From Aurelia coerulea (taxonomy: Eukaryota; Cnidaria; Scyphozoa; Semaeostomeae; Ulmaridae): a stretch of 64,000 bases of DNA. Both the position numbers and the translations under genes were made by a program. The notes beneath the pieces are model-generated. The model had not been told where the DNA came from, ran no database searches, and saw nothing but the letters and a program-made list of their open reading frames with translations. Shown here piece by piece: positions 1 through 12,000 of this stretch; the first letter of the stretch is position 1, and each line of letters starts with the position of its first letter. The DNA lies in assembly GCA_039566865.1 (NCBI GenBank), contig CM076961.1, positions 4,037,501 through 4,101,500 of the forward strand, written 5' to 3'.

Positions 1-235
1 TTTTTTACAAATATTGCTCCCAAAAGTGTCTAATTTTGAAATAATTGCTCTCGTACAAGTTTGCTTCATTGCAAGTTTGCTGGATTCACAATTTTGCTTT
101 TGTGTAGTTGAGAATTTACTCCTAGACACTGTAATTGATTCGAAAAAGTTGCTGCTCCAACACAAGGTAAAGTCTATGGTCTTTTAACCCAGAAGCACCC
201 GTCGAGTGCCCCCAGGCCCTTTTCCTTTGCTCGTA

Positions 236-1177
236 CACTCATTTTTTCTATAAGAAACCGCTTAGGGACAGTGCAAAGTTTATTTTATAACATGGCCGGT
301 GCAAAACGTAACGGGGCAACTACTTTTTTTTAGCTTGTACAGAACTGGGTCAACACTTTTTACAAAGCAAATATGAACGGGGCAATACCTTTTTATAAGC
401 TCAAGATGAAGTTTGAAATATGAAATGGCTAATTTTGAGGCCAAAATTGTGGATCATGCAAGTTGAGAAATGCTTGGAAGGATGTGTATGAACATGACGC
501 AAAATGTCCTTGTCAGTTACTTGCAAGAACGATTCATCAGTCATTTCTCTTCATCTTCAAAGTCGATTTCTTCGTTTACAAAGTCTCGTAAAGGCAAGAA
601 TTGATTATGTTATGGTCTTTGGCTAATTCATCGGTGGTACGATACAACATTTGTTGTTCATGAATACGGGGCAGATACATTTTTTTAAGGAAAGGGTGAC
701 GGGGCAGTTGGTTTTTTGGCAATAATTTCATACAGGGCGAGCAGATTTTATTGCAAGAATTTTTGTTCTCCACCGGCCATGTAGGCCATGTAATATAATA
801 AATTTTGCCCTGTCCCTTATAAGAAACGATAGGCTCAATTTTTCGAAAGCTAAGAAACATCCCTACCTGAACTAAAAAAGCTAAGTAATTTCTGTAATTT
901 ACAGTTTTAATTTTCCTATCGCACTCAAAAATGTTTTCACACTGTACAGTTAAAGCAACTGTTTTGACATTATTTTGATTGCGAATCATGTTATTTACTT
1001 GTTTTGAGATCTTACTAAGTAATTTGGGAGGCTTTTAGACAAAACGAAATTAACTCTACACTTAAGGCATTAGAAATATAAGAAACAAATAAGAAACTTT
1101 TGGTAGCCAAATGGCCCAAAAATTTAAGAAACTGCCTGCCAGCCCCGGACCTTAGTTTCTTATAAAAAAAATGAGTG
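236..1177. mobile_element. TIR element with nested second element
   Basis: Ends are inverted copies of CACTCATTTTTTCTATAAGAAA flanked by TA. The middle is interrupted by another inverted-repeat unit (about 268-824: ATTTTATAACATGGCCGG against GGCCATGTAATATAATAAAT). No coding sequence recognised. Confidence 0.7.
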
Positions 1178-1859
1178 TATTCATCTGGAACCCCTTGAAA
1201 CTCACTCAAAAGCTGAGACCCCTCCGCAACCTTATAACAATTTGGTGAACGCTTCGGGATGCTTCCTTGCCTCTTGAGTCTCAGCCTCAATGCAAGAACT
1301 ACAAACTACAAAAGAAAATCACAAGCTTAACTACAATTTTTAAAAGAGATTACAATATTCTAAATATAGCAACCATCGATCTTATGTCAAGAAGCAAACT
1401 TTATTATTTGTTTCAAGTATTGTCTGGGAATTGCAGTTTGTAATTCATTTAGTGTTAACCATCTTGAGTCGTTGTTGAATACAGGAAAGCCATCGTTGCT
1501 GTTTTGCAGTACTGCTTTATAGAAGAACACCTTCAGAATGAAAACGAGGAATTATCAGTAAAAATCCAAGGGGGGGGGGGTAACTACCATATACACCGGT
1601 ACGGGATGTGGAAGTTTTTGGGGTGCCTTTTTTCTGCACAATTCTTAGTTGTTACTATATTGGGAAAAAGGTTCCTTCCAAGGAAATGGAAAAATGCTGA
1701 TTTTGATAAATTATGGTTACTGCGACAAATTTACTTTGATGAAAATGAAGCTGGTTGTCTTTTTCAGACATAAACAGACTGAATGGATCAGTTCACACCA
1801 GATTTTAGACAGCATAAAAAGTATTAGTGGTCGTCGTTTCTGATCATGCATGATTAAGA

Positions 1860-2527
1860 GGCCCTTTACATGAGAAAAGTCAACCCGGGAGAAGTTTCAC
1901 CCCGGGTTGAGTTTTGCTGAATGTTGCGAATTTGGCTTGCGTTTAAATGAGAATTTTCAACCCGGGGCGACTTTCAACTTTCATGGTTGTTGTTAATGCT
2001 ATGGCGCCGACTCAACACACAATCGTTCCAACGTTTATTTTGAAGTTTATGCTCTCAATTTTCTGGGTTGCATTGTAAATGACTTCCATGCTGTTGCTTC
2101 AAATCATGCATCGACATGCATTAAGCTTTGAAGCAGGAGATTTCATGTGCCATAGGGAAAAAGAATCGTGCGTTAAAAAGATATAACCAACTTCACAGAT
2201 TCTTGAGCAGAAGAGTTCTTCCACCGCCAAATTTGAGTAACTAAAGGTTTCTTTGGCGCTAAACCACGCAAAACCTTGATTTTCAATCCTAAAGTTCTCT
2301 TCGAATTCATCAACTCGCCCCGGGTTGAGAACAATTTGCGTTTACATGCGATTTTCACCCCGGGGCGAACTTTCCACCCGGGTTGAGAAAGCGAGTTGAA
2401 CTCGCCCCGGGTTGAAATTTTCTCATGTAAACGATTTTACAAATAACAAAGGTTTTTCCAGCGGCCGAGTTGAAACCCAACCCGGGGTGAAACTCCACCC
2501 GGGTTGACTTTTCTCAAGTAAAGGGCC
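1860..2527. mobile_element. TIR element (GGCCCTTTACATGAGAAAAG ends)
   Basis: Left end GGCCCTTTACATGAGAAAAG and right end CTTTTCTCAAGTAAAGGGCC are inverted repeats. Inner CCCGGGTTGA/TCAACCCGGG blocks recur four or more times in both orientations. Non-autonomous; short open frames inside look like chance. Confidence 0.75.
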
Positions 2528-2747
2528 ACTAACACTATTAACACTCTCGTCGCTATCAGACACTCCTAGTTTACAAAAGGGACTAACATTGTTTATAAGG
2601 ATGGATGGGCTAAGAGGTGAGGTGTTCTTAGCGATAAGAACCTAAGAACCAAGCGAAATGAATTCAATTGGCAAATGAGAGATTTCAAGTACAAAACATT
2701 TTTCTTGAAAAGATTTATGGCTGTGCGGCCGCGCGGGCCCTGGTTTA

Positions 2748-3110
2748 CACGTATTTTTTTATCATAAGAAATTAAGAATTTGGGCCAGTCCTGGAAGTTT
2801 CTTAAAATTATCAGATTTCGAGTACTCAGAGTTTCTTACGAGATTCTTAGAGGTTCCATAACAATCTTCATGTTCACTACCTGTGCCCTCATAAAACTTT
2901 CAAAACAAGGTCTTTTAAGACATTACTCAAGTAACCTCACGAGTTATATGGTACAGGAAACAATTGAAAATAAATCAAATATGTGAAGGATTTCCTTTAT
3001 CAAAATAAATAGTTTCTTAGCTTATATTTTCCCAGTACTGGAGTTTCTTAATCTTTTGGCGATCTGAGAGTTGAGTTTCTTATGGGCAGTTTCTTTAAAA
3101 AAAATACGTG
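2748..3110. mobile_element. [17 protein letters not shown] ends, TA duplication
   Basis: 363 bp between TA dinucleotides, with inverted ends CACGTATTTTTTT / AAAAAAATACGTG and internal TAAGAAA(C/T) motifs. Same family as 23831-24186. Confidence 0.85.
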
Positions 3111-3524
3111 TACAATGAGAAGTTCATTTCTATCGATTTAGCAAATTGCCTTGAATAACTGAACCATTTCTCAAATGTTTTCTCTTGACACTAGTCATAG
3201 CAATGTATCAGCTGAGATCCGGCAGAGAATAATCGAGAAATAAACCTTTCACTAATTTTGAAATTTTTAGAGAGCTCAACTGCTACGATTGTTCTTTTTA
3301 TTTGGTCAAGAATAAGAAAAGTCTTCGAGTGATAGCTACAGAGCTTCAAAATTACGTTGATTTGATAGTTATTCCACTAATTTGTTGAAATGTCGATCTA
3401 AAGACTCTTAGCAACCGCATTGCGATCGTTGCAGACCAGTTGTCGCGGTTGTCCAAGAGGCTTTGAAGGCATCGTAAATCTTAACAAAATTGATGCCACT
3501 TTTCAAAGAAGATTTTACTCGGAC

Positions 3525-3753
3525 CATGGGTAGTTAGACACTGCTGGTGTGCTTCTATGGAGGAGCGCTGGATAATATGTATCTGCGGTGGAACTTTTTT
3601 GTAGTACTGCGGAGGAGATATCGAAAGAACGAAAAAATTTCCCCCGCAGATACATAATATCTCCTCCGCAGTACTATAGACAATTTCCCCCGCAGATACA
3701 TATTATCCAGCGCTCCTCCATAGAAGCACACCAGCAGTGTCTAACTACCCATG
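3525..3753. repeat. Near-perfect 229-bp foldback palindrome
   Basis: CATGGGTAGTTAGACACTGC at the left is matched by its reverse complement at the right. Pairing continues through GAGGAGCGCTGGATAATATG and an inner shifted arm (GCAGATACATAATATCTCC), leaving almost no loop. Confidence 0.92.
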
Positions 3754-3850
3754 CTCGGACTTGATCTGCAACCTCCAATTTGAGATATCATTTTCCGTTC
3801 TCTGAGAAAAGCGTTTTCTTTCCTGGGAAAGAGATACCAATTCATTTTGT

Positions 3851-4726
3851 TAACCCTAATCCACATGGGGGGGGGGTGGATTCCACCCCCCCTCAAGGTT
3901 TTATTTGCCGCGTTTTTAAACGACATTTGCTATGTCCCCCAGCCTCCCTGACTTTTACTAATTATCTATTAGCCACATTTTGGTGGAAAAATTTTTGAAC
4001 AATAGGACTCATAGGTCACGTGACATGCCCATATTTGGAAGGAGGTAGCAGCAAAATCATTGTTTTCAATGATTTCAATGGAATTATTTGATTGAATTAT
4101 GAAGTATTATACATCAAATGAATCAGCAAACAAAGGGCTTCAATTTGATATCGGAATTTCTGGAATTTGATGATGTCAGCATTTTTTGATAATGACGTCA
4201 TTTTGGCCGCCATTTTGGACTAATTAGCAATTTTTTCAAGTTTTTTCGAACTTTTTCAATGAAAAACACTCTAATGATACATTTGTCATAGATAATCATC
4301 ATTTTGCAGGTTCTTTTGGTCTCTTTTTACATAGAAGAAATTAATCGCACAAATGACGTCATAGGAATCGGCTAATTTCTGCCAAAATATCACTCCAAAA
4401 TCGTTATTTTCAATAAAATAATATTTTATCACCATTTTTGTTGACAAACTGAACCAAAAACTGCAAAAAGTTCATGCAAAATCTTCATTAAAGAATTCAA
4501 CTTGGAAGCCTGATTTTCACAGATTTTCAGCTTTGTGACGTCACTGTGACGTCACAAGGCGTGGCAGCCACACCCAAATTACGCTACAAGCTGCAAATTA
4601 CCTGTTCTATAACTGTGTCAAGTTTTATTGAATTCGGATGCGTCTAAGGCAGTTTTCAGAGGGGGGGTGGAAAGCACCCCCCCCCATAAATGGTAGCTCG
4701 AAAAAAGCCCATATGGATTAGGGTTA
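3851..4726. mobile_element. TIR element (TAACCCTAATCCACATGGGG ends)
   Basis: Left TAACCCTAATCCACATGGGG and right CCATATGGATTAGGGTTA are inverted. G- and C-runs lie just inside both ends. The interior is AT-rich with several TGACGTCA-like sites; no gene seen. Confidence 0.75.
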
Positions 4727-4924
4727 AGCTATTAAAATTTCTATCAAAGAATTTCTAGGATCTATTCATGAAAGGCTTAAAAGAGCTTCTGAAAATCAAG
4801 GTTCGTGACACGAGATAACCTAGATCTTAAATCAAGATGATAGCCAAGAATTTCCAGTAATTCTCTTCAACAAATAAATCTACTGCTTAGCTTCAGATAG
4901 GCATTGAGATTGATCTTTGGTTAA

Positions 4925-7900
4925 TTAGGTATCTGTCAAAAAAGACAATAATTTATGAATCACCTTTTTGCCTTGGACATGACTATCTTCCCTGATCTTT
5001 GAATCCACCTCTTCGGTGTAAACGCCTGAAGGTGCGTTGCTTAGGACCAGAGCTGTGACATCATTTACAGATTGAGACTTGATCAACCTCTCAACAGCCT
5101 GTTTGAGAAAAGAGAATGTTTCAGATGAACATGAAAAATCATACCGGCTGAGTCGAGATAAAAACAGGCCTAAAATTCCGACCAAATTTTCTTCATCTTT
5201 CTGCTAGTTTCTGCTTTACGAAAATGACTTCAACGCGTTTTAGCAAAGGATGAAACCGTCCGGAATAATTTTGGTTTGCTCCCAAGGATGACACTTTCAT
5301 CCTCCCAAAGGGATAACACGTGCTAAAGCAAATAAAAGTCATTGCTGTGAGGAAGAAAATTTGGTCGTTATTTTGGCCAGTTTTTAAGGTTTCTGGAAGG
5401 GGCTACTTGAGAAAATCTTTCATCATTTCAGAACGGAGTAGCCGATTTCAGTCAGGTAAACTTTAGGATTTACCTGAGCATGTCCACTGTTGAGTAATAT
5501 ACTCACTAATATCATTGTTTTGATATCCAGGGAGCAGCGGCCGTTGAAACTGGGATTGTTTTTTTTACTCATCCGATTGTAAGAAGGAATAGGCTTGAAC
5601 GTATAATAACAGAATGGATTTGATATACAAAAGTCCCTTATTTCTCTTTGATTGTACATTTGTACATTTTCATACTTCTCCTGACAAGATTTCAAGAAAT
5701 TTTCCTTACTGTTAAAATCCAAAAAATCTGTTCAGACTTTAGACACACTTTCACTCTGCCACATAACTGAAGCTCCCTGTGCATTTTTTCCTTTTCATCT
5801 CAGGCTGAAAACCCGTTTATACCATACTAGTACAGTTTAGATCCGTAACGAAGGTGTAATAAATCAGCCACCCGTTTACACTGTTCCTGCCGGCGCTCCC
5901 TGGTTCCTGCTTATCCGCCACACCTTTCTTCCTTCCATCAATAGAAAATTGTTTTGGAGCAGTATAAACGCTCTTGAATTGTAAACATTTCGTAACAGAT
6001 ACAGGATGTTATTACTTCAAACTGAGGGCATATTTTGCTGTTACATAGTGACCAAAATCCTTTAAAAATAACGCCAAAAAATTATCAAGAATGTCATTAA
6101 TTCAGACCTGCCTGAGTGTTTCTCCTTCCACGATTTCAGTCTCAGGAAGCAACCATTTATCCCCTTGCTGTAGCACCAAGTGTAGATTGTGGTCTAGTAA
6201 CCGTTCCAAAGAGTTCGTAATTTTATCAACATCAGCTTCTGTTCTTCGATCAGCAAGTTTGAGTTGTTCCAGTTCTTCAGAGATCTCAGCTTCTTCATCC
6301 TAATAGTGGGAACAAATTATCAGAAAAAGCTACTGTGTGTCCTTAATATCTATTCAGTGAGTAGGATTTTGACAGCTAATCAATGGATGTTAATCTCAAA
6401 TTGTCAAACGAAGAAATCTTTGATGTAATTCCTCTCTGCTTATATCTGCGAGAGTAGCAGAATATCAAATGAGTCTCTCTGAGAGGTAGGTGTTGCCTTG
6501 ACGGGGGTGACAGTACCGCATTAAATTTCAACCAATAAATGAGTTTCATTTGTTGGATTGACCAATTAGAAGGCAATATTTGATAACCTGGTTAACTTGC
6601 AACTATTACTATGAATGGCGTATTAGTCACTCTGTGACAGACTGTCTGAATTAGTACTGTAGGTGGTAGCTAAGTCACAACCAGAGATTTTAAAAGTGCC
6701 TGTGAAAAGGGGATGGCGCCATGGTACAATGCTTAAATTCAACATTTTTCTCCTTCTTAGAATTGTTAATAAAAAAATTCTAACGTGCTGTTCATAGCCA
6801 AAACCAGATGACATCATGTCTATTTCTGCTATGGAAGGCACATAATGTTGTATTTCGTTGTTGTTTTTACAGTAGCTTTAACATTGATATGTAAGAAAAG
6901 ATAAAGAGTAAATTAAAGGCATCATCAACATAGATATATAATGCAAAGAATTACCAATAAAATTTTACCCAGAAGCAGGATGAAAGGAACTTTTAATGTA
7001 GCAAAAGACTTTATTTCAACATTTATAGTATTTATGGAATTTTCCTGCAAGAGCAAGCATCACTGTTTGCATTGCACTACTTTTTCAATCACTGGAATTT
7101 TCTGAGCCCATGGAGATTCTATCGTTTGTGATTTGTGATTGTGTAAAATTCCATCTTCTCTGAAAATTTCACTTACTGGAGGAAACTAGCATAACATTCT
7201 ATAAAAAACAAAACTTTAATTTTTATAACCTCTATTTTACCAAACTCTTGTTCAAATTCTAATCTTTTCTGCTCCTCAGCCTCGGTCGGTTTCTTTTTGG
7301 TTGATTTTGATCCTTTGGCCATCTTAATCTTGTTGGCCTCATGTTCTGAAAGGCAGCTTTGCTCCAATTCTAACACATTCTGGTAAGCAGCAAATTTTCT
7401 TTCAAGTTCATTGAATTCTCTTGAAATTACAGGCTTCCTTTCCAATAATATTGCAACACAGACTTTCCAAGGTTTTCTGTAGTATGGTGTTTCCGGTGCT
7501 ATACTATGTGCCTGAGCCAAGCATCTTGCCCTGATACCTTTTAAAGGAAGGGTTAGTATATTGCTAAAGCTTGATACAGTATGTCAGTGCCTACAGCCAG
7601 ACTGCAGGTTTAAAGAGTCTATATTTCAATCAGGTTGCCTTGCACATGCCATCTCCTGGTTGACCTTTGTTGTTGCCATTTTCATAGGCCATGAAAATGG
7701 TGACAACAAAGACTAATGAAGAGATGACATGTGCAAGGCAAGGTTGAAACAAACCATTCATGCATAATAAGAACACCCAATGGTAACTCTTTACAATACA
7801 GAAAATTCATATTTTCTAAAACTGAATTTGAATCATGCTGGATTTCAGATTAAACAATGTCCAGCAGTATGTGATAGGGGCTATGGACCTGGCTGGAAAC

Positions 7901-8929
7901 TGTTTTGTGCACAACCATGCTATTTCGAAGACAAAACAAAAGCAACCGGTTATTGTTTCAATACAGCAGATTTGTTTGCTAATGCAGGCTGGGTATATGG
8001 GCAGCTATAAAGCTGATGTGAGCTTGTGGCACTATGGCTTGTTTGTGCCCTCGACAGCTGAGTTGGTCGGTGGTTTATAGCGTCAGTGACGGGATTGGAA
8101 CCCACACACATTACCAGCAAACATTTTCTTATGGTGCAATTAAAAATGTAAAAGTTTCCAACTTTGCAGAACGTCATTTGTAATCTATATTGTTTTCATC
8201 CAAATTTGTGCACTTTCACTAATGCAACTTTTAAGAAAATCTCTAAAGAGCCCTAAACTTTCAGAGTAGTCCATCTATTAGTCTACACTATTTAGCGCAG
8301 GCAGTGCACAACATCTACAGTATGTATTGCTAACTGCAGTGTGCATGTGAGATATGCCAACTCTTTTGATTATTTTCTATTACAGAATAATGTTATAATT
8401 CCAGACATTTGTTTACATACATACATACATTATTATTATTTATACACGAAACCCCTTCAGCTAAAAACCTAATACAGTTCTTTCTACTATAGATAATGAA
8501 ATAAGATTTAAAAAAAAAAAATGTGCTGTTCTTCCAGAGGGTCGTAAATTTGGATATCTTTCTGGTTTTATGGTGCTATCTTTCTGGTTTTTGACGATAT
8601 ATATCTCTTCCAAAATAGCAATACTCTTCTGCAGTGCAGACTGGTACTCTTAAAACGATGATGATGATGATGTATAATATATGGCCTAAAAAGGCCTAAT
8701 GAGGTAATGAAATTGTTCATATCATAACTTTTTTAGGAGAGGCGGTATTGATCACAGTGCGTTACACTGATATTATTGTGATAAATTGGGGAGAGGAAAG
8801 ATAAAAGATGAATGAACAAAGCTAACTTTTTTAGCTTAACTTACTCCCAGCTACGTTGTTCGTGACTGCTTTGCAAAACAGGAATCTTCTCGCAGCTAAG
8901 CCACTGAGTTCCGCCATTGCTGAAAACAT
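4925..8929 (-). CDS. MRPL46: Mitochondrial large ribosomal subunit protein mL46 (MRPL46-like), C-terminus incomplete
   Basis: Probable structural protein of the mitochondrial large ribosomal subunit, nuclear-encoded and imported. Four exons join in phase on the minus strand: 8845-8929 (start), 7230-7537, 6108-6299 and 4925-5098, about 252 residues. Visible are a basic, acid-poor start (MFSAMAELSGLAARRFLF) that suits a mitochondrial presequence; KPWKVCVAILLERKPVISRE, like the family's W-x-x-x-A-x-L-x-R-x-P-V-x-S segment; an acidic/basic coiled stretch; and LADRRTEADVDKITNSLERL followed by KWLLPETEIVEGETLRQAVE and LVLSNAPSGVY, matching the family's RITEADE, LP-x-x-E-x-x-x-GETLR and GNAPCGHY blocks (family text from memory). 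The last exon reads to HVQGKKV where the family continues AKVFFFKA, then runs into an unrelated short tail and a stop. The expected last 35-50 residues were not found, so a further exon after a weak GTGATT donor is likely. A second in-frame ATG is at 8917. The exon 2 donor (GTTATA) is weak but phase-correct. Confidence 0.88.
5099..6107. other. MRPL46 intron 3 with a diverged repeat copy
   Basis: About 5365-5590 resembles 19400-19630 and 41755-41980 (GGAAGGGGCT, then CCGATT, then ATTGTTTTGATATCCAGGGAG). No exon found in the rest. Confidence 0.6.
6300..7229. other. MRPL46 intron 2
   Basis: AT-rich; no coding sequence, inverted repeat or RNA gene recognised. Confidence 0.6.
7538..8844. other. 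MRPL46 intron 1
   Basis: Contains a foldback at about 7633-7745 (TTGCCTTGCACATG against CATGTGCAAGGCAA), a possible SINE fragment near 8020-8110 (reverse-strand GGGTTCCAATCCCGTCAC resembles a tRNA B box, no clear A box), and short GAT and CATA runs. No exon found. Confidence 0.55.
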
Positions 8930-9081
8930 GCGGAAAGACAGCACGATCTCTTTTTCGGATCTCAAGGAGAGGCAATTTCATTCACTTCAATTGCGGAAGT
9001 CAAGCAACAGTAAACCTCTCTTCTGGAAATCAAAAGGGGTTGACCAGTTTGGCTCAAAAGGTTTGCCTGATTTGCAGCATC
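8930..9081. promoter_or_regulatory. Divergent promoter between MRPL46 and twinfilin
   Basis: Only 152 bp separate the two start codons, which face away from each other. The segment must hold both 5' UTRs and a shared core promoter. No TATA box is obvious, and the segment is less AT-rich than the introns around it, as expected for a housekeeping bidirectional promoter. Role inferred from gene arrangement; no transcription start is visible. Confidence 0.6.
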
Positions 9082-12000
9082 ATGTCGCATCAAACTGGCA
9101 TCAAAGGTATGCATATTACCCTTCAGATCTTTGTTTTATTTCTTGATCATAAGATTGTTTTGCAAGGACAGCAGTAAACCGCAGTTTTCAGGTCGTAAGT
9201 CACAGGTAAAAAAGACCCTAAATCCAGCATGCAATCCTACATGATTTTTCACAGGATTGCACTTGTGATTCTGAATCGCGTTCAATCTGACCCCTTAATC
9301 GCATGCGATTGTCACATGTGAAATCCCAATTGAAGCAGCACTAGAATTCTCTGACGGTACAATCGCATGTGATTTTTATTCTTTTGAAATTGTCTCTTGA
9401 TTTTGCAGACTGGAAATTCGAGCATTCTTTTTACTTGGGTGGAATCGTATGGAAACAGACCCATAAAGAAATCAAAGCGTATGATTTTGAAAACTATAAT
9501 CACACAATGATCCTTTGTGATTATATTGCTTGCATAATCACAACCTATGATTTTGGATTTATCATTTGTTTTTTTGTGATTTGGTGTGCTGTATAATCAC
9601 AACCCATGATTTATGCACTTGCCCACTCTCGCATGATACTGAACCATGTGATAATCCAATGTGATTTTGTTCATAATTTGATACATTCCATAGTACGGTG
9701 GTCTCAGCATGGGTAGGAAGTGAGGTAAAGGGATAACTTTGCCTTTTCAGGCAAAGAAATGCTCTAACTGCAATGAGCCTTAAGCTGTCAACAGCGCTAG
9801 CGTCAACAGCAAGCCCCTACAAGAGAGATACACGGGACCAGAGCGGATATTAGCTTTTTACCTCGATTGCTACCACTCTTGTCCTACTCTCTTGTGTAAT
9901 TCTTCCCATGCCAAGATCACAATACATACAAATATGCACCAAGCAGATTCAAAAATAGTTTACTTTGTTAAAAAAATTTTAATCTTCGTGGGTAACTCAA
10001 TATGCACAGATGTTTGCATGTTCACTGAACTGCGGAAAGAAAGACGAAGAGTCAATGATAACTGCAGATGTATTGTCTTTCACTTTTGCCATCAACTTCA
10101 TTTGAAAACAAGATACTATGCTATGTTTAATTCTGCTTATAAAACTGTCTTGGCCTTTCAATTTGTATGAATTCTACTGAAAATATAGATAGTTTTGAAA
10201 GGGACCTCTTTGTTATTATGGGGAGTTACAGTGTGTATGAAACTGCTTGCGCTGAAGCTCTTGAGACTGATTCTTATGCTTTTGACACTTCATAAATTAG
10301 AATATCAAAGCAAAGAAAGAGATTGGTCATGCCATTTATCCTGTTGCTCCACTTCTAACACAATTTATTCACTGATACAGGACCAAGTTCCTTACAATAA
10401 AGACCATTTCAAAACCCTTGCAAAGTCTGCAGGATAACATTGGAAAGTGGAAGAGAAGAACTGACTTATGTGAATAAGCTTTTTGCCTGGCCCAAGACTG
10501 ATATTTACTGGCAAACTTTTGGAAATTCAATTGATGCCTCTCGGCTATTCTACAATTAAGAGTCTGGATCAAGGAATACTTTTTTATACATTTTACATGA
10601 AATGTTTGACTGAGTGGAATTCCAGCTTTAGTCACTGTTGTAAATATTCAAAATTATTCAGCTTTCTACAAAATGTATAAAAGATATTGCTTGATCCAGG
10701 CGCTTTGGAATATCCAAATGTCTATAACATTGTAGAAAACTCTATTTAACAATATGTTTATATATTTACAAATAAGTTGTCCCAAAATAAACGTCACATT
10801 TTGACCGCCAACTGCAAAGAAAGTACTTTGCTTCCAAACCATAGTGATGTCTGATGCAGTATATACTTCCTGTAAACTCTATATTTTCATCCAACCATCT
10901 ACAAGAGATTAGAGAAAAAATATTTGTCATTGAAAACAAAGAGGGTACCCAGGCCAACCAATGGCAGGGAAACCTGATTTGAATTTTTGAACCCCAGCCA
11001 TGGTCTTATATGACATTGAAAATGTAACGGTATCCTGATCCATTGATGTAGCTCCCTAATTATTTTTGATGACCTCTGTGCAAATGGATCAAAATAAGTC
11101 TGTTTGATACAATCCAGGGGATACAATTTATACAATAGATGTTGATGGTACAGGCGTACGTGCCACCAATATGGGTGGGTTTTTGGTTTGGATGCGAAAT
11201 TCTTTTTAAATAAGTGTCATTTTTCAACAGATTTCTATAAAAATGGGTTGGTTTGGCTTAAATTGGCAAAAATTAGTTTACCAAAATTCATAACAAGAGT
11301 GGGAACAAAGGAATATTTTGCCAACATAAATGGGTAGCTTTCTGAGAACCAGGCAGTAGAAACCTGCCCATCAACAAGTTATGTAGCCCCCACGGGATTC
11401 AATATTTGATAAACCACATTTGATGGCTCCAAATCACTGTATCAAAAGCCCTTTGTGGCAGTGGAATAATAGAGCATTGTGGGGCCCAGGGCTAAACAAA
11501 AATTCCCCTACTGGTAGCAAGGTAAGTAGGCACCTTGGTTTCTTCGTACATGCTTTCTTCTTCTCTCTCAATATACTGCCTGACACTTGGCCCCATTTCC
11601 TCACTCTCCTAGTTTCTTTTCCTTCCCTTTCCATCCCTTTCTTCATTGTTTTCTCCTCTTTCCCCTTGCTTTCCATTTCTTTTTCCTTTTTCCCCTCTTC
11701 CTTCCTGGGAAATTTGAGCATTTCAGCTACCATCCCGGTAGCACCGCTACCATGCTAGTTTGTTTTTGAGCGCTGATGGGGCCCTTAGCGAAAAAAGTGT
11801 TTGGGGGCCCCATACTTAAAGGCATCAAGTCCATATAAATAGCTGAGTGTTAACACTATCCTAAATTTTGCTGACAAAATGGTGATGGCCCTTCTTATCC
11901 TACAATCATGCTAAAGTAATTAGCAGTGGAGACCAAGACTTCTTAATCATTGATTGCATTATCCTCAGGAATTCCTTTGGTTTAATTCCAAGAGCGATTT

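Noticed and set aside
2173..2358. Minus-strand open frames, including an alternative frame reading NQGFAWFSAKE that faintly recalls the missing MRPL46 C-terminus
   Set aside because: They lie inside the TIR element 1860-2527, lack splice sites in phase and the resemblance is only a few residues.
3490..3530. Minus-strand KIFFEKW, considered as the missing MRPL46 C-terminal exon
   Set aside because: Stops after a few codons, has no good acceptor in phase, and abuts the palindrome; probably chance.
6091..6303. Plus-strand 70-codon frame
   Set aside because: Antisense shadow of MRPL46 exon 3, whose minus-strand reading has family motifs and clean splice sites.
8856..9146. Plus-strand 96-codon frame over the divergent promoter
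   Set aside because: Antisense to MRPL46 exon 1 and out of frame with twinfilin exon 1; no independent support.
11420..11758. 112-codon frame rich in Phe, Ser and Pro
   Set aside because: Caused by a pyrimidine-rich stretch in intron 1; no domain, no splice context.
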